Shown here: positions 33,372 through 39,287 of the stretch, in pieces
Numbering within the stretch: the stretch's first letter is position 1
How the letters are laid out: every line of letters starts with the position of its first letter
The notes under the pieces: generated by a model
Database searches by the model: none
The model's input: the letters and a program-made list of their open reading frames with translations, nothing else
Told to the model about the DNA's origin: nothing
Program-made: the position numbers and the translations under genes
Origin: Terriglobia bacterium
GTDB taxonomy: Bacteria; Acidobacteriota; Terriglobia; Bryobacterales; Bryobacteraceae
Assembly: GCA_025358575.1 (NCBI GenBank)
Contig: JANYJA010000054.1
Span: 1 to 39,287 of the forward strand
DNA: 39,287 nucleotides
Reading direction: 5' to 3'

Positions 33372-34706
33372 TCATCGAATCAAATGAAACGCGCTCTGCC
33401 GATTCAGCACCCACGATATGTGTCCCCGCTCATCGATCGCCGCATCCTCTTCGAGTCCCATGAACAAGGGTTTATTGTTCCACTCGGGGACCGACGTGGT
33501 CGCTTGCAGTTCAATCGAAAACCAGCTACCGGGAAGCAGCAGCACGTCGCCTCGGCCGGGGACGCCCTCCTGACGGTCCCATAGCCCGATCAGCGGGCCA
33601 GCCGCATGTCCGTGATCGCCGATGGGGTGGGAATATATTGTTCCGTCGATGTGCTCGGAGCGCATCCGCTCAATGGCTTCCGCTAGAACCTGATTACCGG
33701 TAAGCCCCGGCTTCATCTTTGCGAGCATGATGTCCTGAAGCCGCTGTGCATTGGCCAGCGCCGCTTTGAGGCCGGGCGGCGCGTCGGTTTCGCCGGGCTT
33801 TAACACGTAGCCCATGTGCTGCGTATCGGTGTTGAGACGCATGGCGGTGATCCCGAAATCGACGTGCAGCACGTCGCCTCGCTGAATCACTACGGCGTCC
33901 TCTTCGTTCATCATCACGACGCCCGTTTTCGTCAGCGACTGCACGCGCACACTCGGCTGGAACCACGTGCCGAGGCCCTGGTCGTTCACTTTTTGACGCA
34001 GCCACCATACCACGTCGAGATTGGTTGTCACGCCGGGGTGGATCACCTCATCCGAGAAAGCTCGCGCGATAAGCGAGTGCGCGATTTCCATCATCTGGCG
34101 GTACGCGGGCAGCATTTCAGGCACGCGCAGCTCCTGATACTCCAAAGCCAGATTTTCGGCGCGAACTACGCGGCGCATCAGCTCCGGGCCCAATGTGGCT
34201 TCCAGTTTGTCGCGCTCGCCGGAAGTGAGGCCATCGGAAAACGCGTGCGTTGAAGAGACATCAATGGCTATGGTGGCGGGATTTCGGGCCAAAATCAGGC
34301 TCTTGAGCAGGGCCCATTGCTCTTCGCCATAAATTTCGCGCTTTTCGACATTGGGGTCGCGATACACCGTGTAGAGGCCGCCGTTGGAGCCGCCGCCGAG
34401 CGCGAGACGCTCGACGCCGCGCTCGGGCCCGAGGTCGTTAAAGACATACATGGTGCGGCGGCGCGCGGAAAACACGGTGGGCGAAACGAGCGAGAAAAAC
34501 GCGGGGTCTTCGGCGTATTCGCGGCACACAACAAGCCACATGCCAACGCCGTGGCGGCGCATAAGCGCGGGCAGATTGCGTTCCAGCCTGAATCTGAGCC
34601 ACTGCTGCTCCTGCTCCGCCTGTTCTCGAAGTGGTGGAAGCGGTGCGGGTTTGGCCGCTCCCAGTAACGATGCCACAGTCAAAACCAGCACGAGCGTCGC
34701 GCGCAT
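33372..34706 (-). CDS. Exported M24-family aminopeptidase (Xaa-Pro/methionine aminopeptidase fold)
   Basis: I start it at ATG 34706, where MRATLVLVLTVASLLGAAKP forms a good signal peptide; the frame is open further upstream but that would run antisense through groES. The 444-residue protein has an N-terminal creatinase-like domain (about 25-210) and a pita-bread domain. Metal ligands appear as Asp in HVDFG, Asp in NTDTQHMGY, His in GDHGHAAGP, Glu in FSIELQAT and Glu in MGLEED. These fit M24 dinuclear peptidases that remove N-terminal residues next to proline. It is divergent from groES with 58 bp between the starts. Confidence 0.88.
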   Translation of the reverse strand: MRATLVLVLTVASLLGAAKPAPLPPLREQAEQEQQWLRFRLERNLPALMRRHGVGMWLVVCREYAEDPAFFSLVSPTVFSARRRTMYVFNDLGPERGVERLALGGGSNGGLYTVYRDPNVEKREIYGEEQWALLKSLILARNPATIAIDVSSTHAFSDGLTSGERDKLEATLGPELMRRVVRAENLALEYQELRVPEMLPAYRQMMEIAHSLIARAFSDEVIHPGVTTNLDVVWWLRQKVNDQGLGTWFQPSVRVQSLTKTGVVMMNEEDAVVIQRGDVLHVDFGITAMRLNTDTQHMGYVLKPGETDAPPGLKAALANAQRLQDIMLAKMKPGLTGNQVLAEAIERMRSEHIDGTIYSHPIGDHGHAAGPLIGLWDRQEGVPGRGDVLLLPGSWFSIELQATTSVPEWNNKPLFMGLEEDAAIDERGHISWVLNRQSAFHLIR

Positions 34707-34714
34707 AGTAAACC

Positions 34715-34743
34715 ATGATATTCGAGCGGCGGCACGATAGAAT
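34715..34743 (+). promoter_or_regulatory. Candidate sigma-70-type promoter for groES
   Basis: ATGATA (34715-34720, 4 of 6 to TTGACA) and TAGAAT (34738-34743, 5 of 6 to TATAAT) are 17 bp apart, placing a start near 34750, about 15 bases before the ATG. No CIRCE inverted repeat for HrcA is visible upstream. Confidence 0.3.
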
Positions 34744-34764
34744 AGAGGGTTAGGAGAACAATCT

Positions 34765-35052
34765 ATGAACATTCGTCCATTGCACGACCGCGTTTTGATT
34801 ACGCGCGTAGAAGAGAGCGAGAACAAAATTGGGAGCATCATCATCCCGGACAGCGCCAAGGAGAAGCCGCAGCAAGGTGAAGTGCGCGGAGTCGGAAGCG
34901 GCAAGCTGTCTGAAAAAGGCGAGCGCATCACGCCGCAAGTGAAGACCGGCGACCGTATTCTCTTCGGCAAGTACTCAGGCGCCGAGATTAAGGTGGATGG
35001 CGAACAGTATCTGATCTTACGCGAAGATGAAATTTTGGGCGTAATCGAATAG
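34765..35052 (+). CDS. groES: Co-chaperonin GroES
   Basis: The 95-residue protein matches GroES throughout: [18 protein letters not shown], the mobile loop [20 protein letters not shown] that docks to GroEL, and the C-terminal EYLILRE-like [23 protein letters not shown] ribosome binding site precedes the ATG. No groEL follows; a weak terminator and ompH come next, so the partner is encoded elsewhere or this is an extra copy. The loop sequence is SIIIPD where GGIVLP-type hydrophobic triplets are usual. Confidence 0.95.
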   Translation: MNIRPLHDRVLITRVEESENKIGSIIIPDSAKEKPQQGEVRGVGSGKLSEKGERITPQVKTGDRILFGKYSGAEIKVDGEQYLILREDEILGVIE

Positions 35053-35063
35053 CACCCAAGACG

Positions 35064-35101
35064 GCACAGGTGCCGCAAGGCCCTGTGCTACGCTGGTTTT
35101 T
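35064..35101 (+). terminator. Weak intrinsic terminator after groES
   Basis: GCACAGG (35064-35070) pairs with CCTGTGC (35082-35088), and a TTTTT run lies at 35097-35101, eight bases beyond the stem. The spacing is longer than ideal, so partial termination is likely. It separates groES from ompH. Confidence 0.45.
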
Positions 35102-35120
35102 CAACATTTCAAGGAGTTTT

Positions 35121-35648
35121 ATGTTTGGAATTAGGGCAGTGCGGATAAGCGTGCTTTGCGCCGGGTTGTGCGCCATGGCGAGTGTAGTGTCCGCCCAGAC
35201 GAAGGTCGCGATCATCAATATGCAGCGCGCCGTTCTGGAATCGGACGAGATCAAGAAAGCTTCGGCGGAGCTGGAGGCGAAGTTCCGCCCTCGTCAGGCG
35301 GAAGTGCAGAAGGTCGAGAGGGAGTTGCAGGGAATTCAGCAACAGTTGACCCAGAATGCGGGTAAGTTGAGCCCGCAACAAGAGGGCGACCTTCAGGCGA
35401 CCGGCACCCGGCGCCAGCGCGACTACAAGCGCATGACGGACGACTTGCAGGCGGACGTAGACTCTGAGCGAAACGAAGTTCTGGGCAAGAGCCAACAGCA
35501 GATGATTCAGGTAGTGAAGCAAGTCGCCGAGGCGAAGGGCTACGACGTTGTGGTGGACGTGCAGACCACGGTGTACTTCAAGACTGCGCTGGACATCACG
35601 CCGGATGCGATCGCGGCTTACAACAAAGCTTATCCCGCAGCGAAGTAG
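35121..35648 (+). CDS. OmpH/Skp-family periplasmic chaperone
   Basis: ATG 35121 follows AAGGAG and starts a 175-residue protein with a signal peptide cleaved at VSA/QTK. The mature part begins TKVAIINMQRAVLESDEIKK, the typical OmpH/Skp start, and continues as a long charged coiled coil (about 50-125) ending in GYDVVVDVQTTVYFK. Skp trimers hold unfolded outer membrane proteins in the periplasm. The family usually lies beside bamA/lpxD; here it lies between groES and a one-TM unknown. Confidence 0.9.
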   Translation: MFGIRAVRISVLCAGLCAMASVVSAQTKVAIINMQRAVLESDEIKKASAELEAKFRPRQAEVQKVERELQGIQQQLTQNAGKLSPQQEGDLQATGTRRQRDYKRMTDDLQADVDSERNEVLGKSQQQMIQVVKQVAEAKGYDVVVDVQTTVYFKTALDITPDAIAAYNKAYPAAK

Positions 35649-35662
35649 TAGACTGGGCGCCT

Positions 35663-36163
35663 ATGCCGGGGTACCTGGATCAATACGGCGCGGGTGACGA
35701 GCAGCGCGAATCGCTGGTCAAGCGTGCGATCGCCACCGTGGTGCTGGTGATTGTGATCGGCGGCCTGGGATATTACCTTTTCAAGAATCATTCGCAGGAA
35801 AAAATTGGCAAGCAATTCATTAGTCTGGTTCGCAGTCAGAGTTATCCGGCCGCATATCAGCTTTGGGGTTGCTCCGAGGCTAAGCCATGCAGCGGTTACG
35901 AATACGACAAGTTTCTAGAGGATTGGGGAGCGAAGGCTTCCGGTGCCGACCCTGCCGTTCTCGGGATCGAAGACAGTGAGTCCTGCGGAACCGGCGTGAT
36001 CCTGACCATGGCGGTGAACCGGAGCCGTCAGGAAAAGTTATGGATTGAGAAAAGCAATCCGGTGCTCAGTTTTTCGCCCGTGCCCGCGTGCCCCGGCAAA
36101 AGCCCCTTCTCGATCATGATTCATCGAACCGTTGGAAAACTTCGCAAGCCATTCTTGAAATAA
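35663..36163 (+). CDS. Single-TM protein of unknown function
   Basis: The 166-residue product has one membrane segment (IATVVLVIVIGGLGYYLFKN, about 22-41) and a C-terminal domain with four cysteines (WGCSEAKPCSGY, ESCGTG, PACPGK) that could form disulfides outside the cytoplasm. I recognise no named family. It lies 14 bases after ompH and 13 bases before citrate synthase, so it is probably co-transcribed with both. Confidence 0.7.
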   Translation: MPGYLDQYGAGDEQRESLVKRAIATVVLVIVIGGLGYYLFKNHSQEKIGKQFISLVRSQSYPAAYQLWGCSEAKPCSGYEYDKFLEDWGAKASGADPAVLGIEDSESCGTGVILTMAVNRSRQEKLWIEKSNPVLSFSPVPACPGKSPFSIMIHRTVGKLRKPFLK

Positions 36164-36176
36164 GATAAAGGGGAAA

Positions 36177-37313
36177 ATGAGCACCTCCACCACAACCACT
36201 GGCGCGGGACTCGAAGGCGTGATTGCCGGCGAATCCGAGATTTGCTACATAGACGGCAATGCGGGAATTCTGAGCTATCGCGGCTACAACATTCACACGT
36301 TGGCCGACAACGCAAAATTTGAGGAAGTGATCTACCTGTTGTGGCACGGAACACTTCCCAAGCCGGACGAACTGGCTAAGTTGAAAAGAGCCCTGGCGTC
36401 GAATCACGCGATTCCCTTTGAGGTGGTGGCATTTCTGAAAGGCGTCCCGCCGGGGGCAGCGCCGATGGATGTCCTTCGGACGGCCGTCTCGATGTTGAGC
36501 TTGTACGATCCGCTGGCGCGCGACATGTCGCCCGATGCCAATGCGACCAAAGCAACCAAGCTGATGGCTCAAACCGCCACCATCGTGGCAACGTTCGACC
36601 ATCTGCGAAAGGGAACTGAAGTGGTGGCACCCGACCCGAGCCTCGGCTTCGCGGCCAGCTTCCTGCATATCCTGACCGGAAAGAAGCCCGATGATGTGAT
36701 GGAGCATGCGTTCGATGTGGCGCTGACCCTGCATGCGGATCATGAGCTGAATGCTTCCACATTCGCGGCGCGCGTGACGGCCGCGACTCTTTCCGATATT
36801 TACTCCTGCGCCACTTCGGCGATTGGCGCTCTAAAAGGCCCGCTGCACGGAGGCGCGAACGAGGATGTGATTAAACTTTTGCTGGAAGTGGGCGAAGCCG
36901 ATAAGGCCGTGGAACGCGCCAAGGATATGCTGGCGCGCAAGATCAAAATTCCGGGCTTTGGCCATCGTGTGTATCGAACCGAAGATCCGCGGGCAACGCA
37001 TCTGCGTGTGATGTCGGAAGAGCTTGGCAAACGCACCGGGCATGAGAATTTGTTTTTGATGTCGCAGCGCGTCGAGAAGACCGTGAGCGAGGCGAAGAAG
37101 CTGAATCCGAATGTGGACTTCTATTCGGCATCTACGTATTACTCGCTCGGAATTCCGATCGATCTCTTCACGTCGGTGTTTGCGATCAGCCGAATGTCCG
37201 GGTGGACCGCGCATATTTTGGAACAGTACAAAAACAACCGCCTGATTCGTCCGCGAGCCGAGTATAAGGGCAATCCGGATGGAATGCCTTGGATTCCCAT
37301 GGAGAAGCGGTAA
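36177..37313 (+). CDS. gltA: Citrate synthase (possibly 2-methylcitrate synthase)
   Basis: The enzyme condenses acetyl-CoA and oxaloacetate. The 378-residue protein has the catalytic triad His224 (PLHGGANED), His263 (GFGHRVYR) and Asp314 (DFYSAS), and the start NAGILSYRGYNIHTLADNAK. Its length fits the short citrate/2-methylcitrate synthase group, lacking the N-terminal NADH-binding extension of Gram-negative type II enzymes; no prpB or prpD is nearby, so ordinary citrate synthase is preferred. The next gene starts at the base after its TAA. Confidence 0.92.
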   Translation: MSTSTTTTGAGLEGVIAGESEICYIDGNAGILSYRGYNIHTLADNAKFEEVIYLLWHGTLPKPDELAKLKRALASNHAIPFEVVAFLKGVPPGAAPMDVLRTAVSMLSLYDPLARDMSPDANATKATKLMAQTATIVATFDHLRKGTEVVAPDPSLGFAASFLHILTGKKPDDVMEHAFDVALTLHADHELNASTFAARVTAATLSDIYSCATSAIGALKGPLHGGANEDVIKLLLEVGEADKAVERAKDMLARKIKIPGFGHRVYRTEDPRATHLRVMSEELGKRTGHENLFLMSQRVEKTVSEAKKLNPNVDFYSASTYYSLGIPIDLFTSVFAISRMSGWTAHILEQYKNNRLIRPRAEYKGNPDGMPWIPMEKR

Positions 37314-37586
37314 GTGGACGAGCGGGCGTATTACTCTGAATCGCCAACCACGAAACCAGCCAACCTAAACTGCCCTCATTGCCGGACGCAGAACGATTAC
37401 GAACTGCGCTGGCTGATGCGAAAGAAAAAGGACCGGCTGCCATCCGGCGGCGATGAGCGGGATAGAGCCAAGTTCGCGAAGGCCCAGAGTTACATGCTGC
37501 TGCTGGATGATAAAGTGAGCTGCAAGAATCCGCGGTGCCGCCGGCCATTTGAAGTCTCGGGCGTCAAGACCGTAGCTTTTATTTAG
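37314..37586 (+). CDS. Small zinc-ribbon protein
   Basis: The GTG start directly follows the citrate synthase stop, giving a 90-residue protein. It has CPHC near residue 20 and CKNPRC near residue 70, a spaced four-cysteine set likely to bind one zinc. The middle is very basic (RWLMRKKKDRLPSGGDERDR). No family is recognised; a role in nucleic acid or protein contact is only a guess. Zero spacing suggests coupled translation with gltA. Confidence 0.7.
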   Translation: MDERAYYSESPTTKPANLNCPHCRTQNDYELRWLMRKKKDRLPSGGDERDRAKFAKAQSYMLLLDDKVSCKNPRCRRPFEVSGVKTVAFI

Positions 37587-37670
37587 TGAATTCCTCTTAG
37601 CAATATTTCATTGCAGCGCGGTGAACGCGTCGAGCGGCATCTCGCATCGGGATGATAATAAAAGGGACCC

Positions 37671-39071
37671 ATGCCGTCTACCTCCACCAAAACTCCGCCC
37701 ACTAATAGATTCGTCGAGCAGAATAAAACCAGGCTTCTCGATGAATTGAAGGAGTTTCTTCGAATTCCCAGCGTCAGCACGCTGCCCGAGCATAAGCGGG
37801 ATGTGCAGCGGGCGGCCGAGTTCGTCGGCAACGCGCTGCGGAAATCCGGAATGGAAAACGTGGAGGTGATTCAGACGGAACGGCACCCGCTGGTGTATGC
37901 CGATTGGCTGCACGCGCCGGGCAAGCCGACGGTGCTGTGTTACGGCCATTACGACGTGCAGCCAGCCGACCCTCTGGAATTGTGGCTGACCCCTCCGTTT
38001 GAACCTACCGTGCGCGATGGCAACCTGTATGCGCGGGGATCGGCCGACGACAAAGGCCAGATGTACATGCACATTAAAGCAGTGGAGGCGCTCCGGGCGG
38101 TTAACGGGACGCTGCCATTGAACTTGAAATTCCTGATCGAGGGCGAAGAAGAAATCGGTGGAGTTTCGGTCGCGAAGTATGTCGAAGAAAATGCGATGAA
38201 GCTAAAGGCGGACGTCGCGTTGGTATCCGATACAAACATGTACGCACCAGGCCTCCCGACACTTAATGTGGGTCTTCGCGGCTTGGTGTACATGGAAGTG
38301 GAGGCCACCGGGCCCGCCCGCGATCTGCATTCCGGGAGTTACGGCGGGGCGGCACCGAACGCAGTTTTCGGGCTGATTGAGCTACTGGCTAAAGCGAAAA
38401 ATAGCGATGGCCAGATTCAAATTCCCGGAATCTACGACGATATCGTTCCCCCTACTGCCGAGGAAAGAGTGAGTTGGGCGAGCCTGCCCTTCAGTGAGGC
38501 CGAGTTCCTGAAGACCGAAGTGGGATCCACCGAGCTGACCGGTGAGCAAAAATATTCTGTCTTCGAGCGCACTTGGGCCAGGCCGACATTCGAAGTGCAC
38601 GGCATTGGAGGCGGATTCACGGGCACCGGGAGCAAGACGGTGATTCCCGCAAAAGCCGTGGCAAAAATCAGTATTCGCCTTGTGCCAAAGCAAATCCCGT
38701 CGAAAGTGATCGCAGCATTCCACGAGTTCGTCCGGCAGAACACCCCGAAAGGCATTCAGATTGAGGTGCGGGTGCTCGGATCGGGTCCAGGCCTGATGGT
38801 GGATACAGGCCATCAAGCGATTCAAGTTGCTGCCAAAGCGTTTAGCGACATCTTCAACAAACCCACGGTTTTCACGCGCTCGGGCGGTTCCATTCCGATT
38901 GTCGGCGATTTCGCGACACACCTGGGCATTCCCACCATCTTGATGGGATTCGGTTTGCCAGACGATGGTCTACATTCCCCCAACGAAAAGTACAATATCG
39001 ACAACTATTACAAGGGAATCATGACAATTGCGCACTTCTTCGAGCAATATGGCAACGAGGACGCCGGGTGA
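37671..39071 (+). CDS. M20-family dipeptidase (carnosinase/PepV-like)
   Basis: The 466-residue zinc peptidase has all the dinuclear-site motifs: His93 in GHYDVQP, the bridging Asp in SADDKGQM (126-127), the general base and ligand Glu in EGEEEIGG (157-161), Asp in VSDTNM and a final His in DDGLHSPNEKY. A dimerisation lid with ARDLHSGSYGG lies between. There is no signal peptide, so it is cytoplasmic. The family cleaves di- and tripeptides. It starts 84 bases after the zinc-ribbon gene; that gap shows nothing notable. Confidence 0.93.
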   Translation: MPSTSTKTPPTNRFVEQNKTRLLDELKEFLRIPSVSTLPEHKRDVQRAAEFVGNALRKSGMENVEVIQTERHPLVYADWLHAPGKPTVLCYGHYDVQPADPLELWLTPPFEPTVRDGNLYARGSADDKGQMYMHIKAVEALRAVNGTLPLNLKFLIEGEEEIGGVSVAKYVEENAMKLKADVALVSDTNMYAPGLPTLNVGLRGLVYMEVEATGPARDLHSGSYGGAAPNAVFGLIELLAKAKNSDGQIQIPGIYDDIVPPTAEERVSWASLPFSEAEFLKTEVGSTELTGEQKYSVFERTWARPTFEVHGIGGGFTGTGSKTVIPAKAVAKISIRLVPKQIPSKVIAAFHEFVRQNTPKGIQIEVRVLGSGPGLMVDTGHQAIQVAAKAFSDIFNKPTVFTRSGGSIPIVGDFATHLGIPTILMGFGLPDDGLHSPNEKYNIDNYYKGIMTIAHFFEQYGNEDAG

Positions 39072-39114
39072 GAATCGCGAAACCTTTTTCACCTGGCAAA
39101 CGCCTTATTTACCT

Positions 39115-39287
39115 ATGAGGCACCGGTTAACGATTGGTTTTTTGGCAGCCGCATTGTGCCTCATAGCGCAGGGCGCCCTATCGGTGGACCAGCTGGTTTC
39201 TTTTGTCCGTTCTTCGATGAAACTTCAATTGCCGGATAAGCAAGTGGCTCAGTATTTAACCAAGATCAAGTTGTCGCAGGCTATTTC
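39115..39287 (+). CDS. Start of a secreted protein, truncated by the window edge
   Basis: ATG 39115 starts a clear signal peptide (HRLTIGFLAAALCLIAQGAL) followed by SVDQLVSFVRSSMKLQLPDK and a further charged helical stretch. Fifty-seven codons are visible. Similar short N-termini occur in Solibacter-type secreted proteins of unknown function, but this is recalled, not tested. Confidence 0.65.
   Translation, partial: MRHRLTIGFLAAALCLIAQGALSVDQLVSFVRSSMKLQLPDKQVAQYLTKIKLSQAI

Noticed and set aside
34707-35078. Upstream extension of the M24 peptidase to 35078
   Set aside because: It would run antisense through all of groES and place the clear signal peptide internally; ATG 34706 is the sensible start.
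1-39287. CRISPR array, toxin-antitoxin pair, prophage or biosynthetic cluster
   Set aside because: I saw no regularly spaced repeats, no cas genes, no phage structural or integrase genes, and no NRPS/PKS or similar enzymes on either strand.

Overview
The window looks like a chromosomal segment from an Acidobacteriota bacterium, most likely of the Bryobacterales/Solibacter type. This is inferred from gene content: a VWFA-related protein of the acidobacterial type, a secreted VCBS/ASPIC-UnbV repeat protein, a CnaB-like domain fused to an M1 peptidase, an Lmo0937-type mini membrane protein, and a bacillithiol-type glycosyltransferase (BshA). Codon use is GC-rich and even across the intact genes. 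No phylogenetic test was possible.

Left end (1-4.9 kb) is a decayed accessory patch. It holds the start of an IS3-family orfA running off the edge, a perfect 13-bp inverted repeat, a frameshifted pentapeptide-repeat gene, a small gene interrupted by an in-frame TGA, an unidentified frameshifted fragment and a truncated GDSL/SGNH esterase. Next comes an intact secreted VCBS-repeat gene, and then a complete IS256-family element (3451-4796) with an exact 8-bp target duplication and a frameshifted transposase. The IS terminus carries an outward TTGACA placed 17 bp from a -10-like hexamer in the flank, so it may drive the VCBS gene. A tRNA-Lys(CTT) lies 30 bp beyond the IS.

From 5 kb on, the window is dense, mostly operonic housekeeping and envelope DNA. 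In order: polyprenyl-phosphate sugar transferase plus a PyrE-like PRTase; sodium:solute symporter, exported methyltransferase, beta-propeller lipoprotein and BshA (tightly packed); M1-like peptidase plus ankyrin protein on the minus strand; GT2 glycosyltransferase plus a PLP ammonia-lyase/racemase, then a 49-aa membrane protein; a second M1-like peptidase plus ComEC; DUF2007; YtxH, MBL-fold hydrolase and P5C dehydrogenase; a tandem carbohydrate-binding-like protein; a Gfo/Idh/MocA oxidoreductase.

The right third holds a small membrane protein, a rhomboid protease, the VWFA-like secreted protein, a lone receiver domain, an exported GH3 (NagZ-like) enzyme, an exported M24 peptidase, groES without an adjacent groEL, OmpH/Skp, a one-TM unknown, citrate synthase, a zinc-ribbon protein, an M20 dipeptidase and the start of another secreted protein.

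I found no clear new defence or mobile system. The most interesting signals are the IS256 hybrid promoter, the decayed pentapeptide (possibly TIR-linked) gene, the two M1 relatives that keep HExxH-18-E but lack a recognisable GxMEN, and the symporter-methyltransferase-propeller-BshA cluster.
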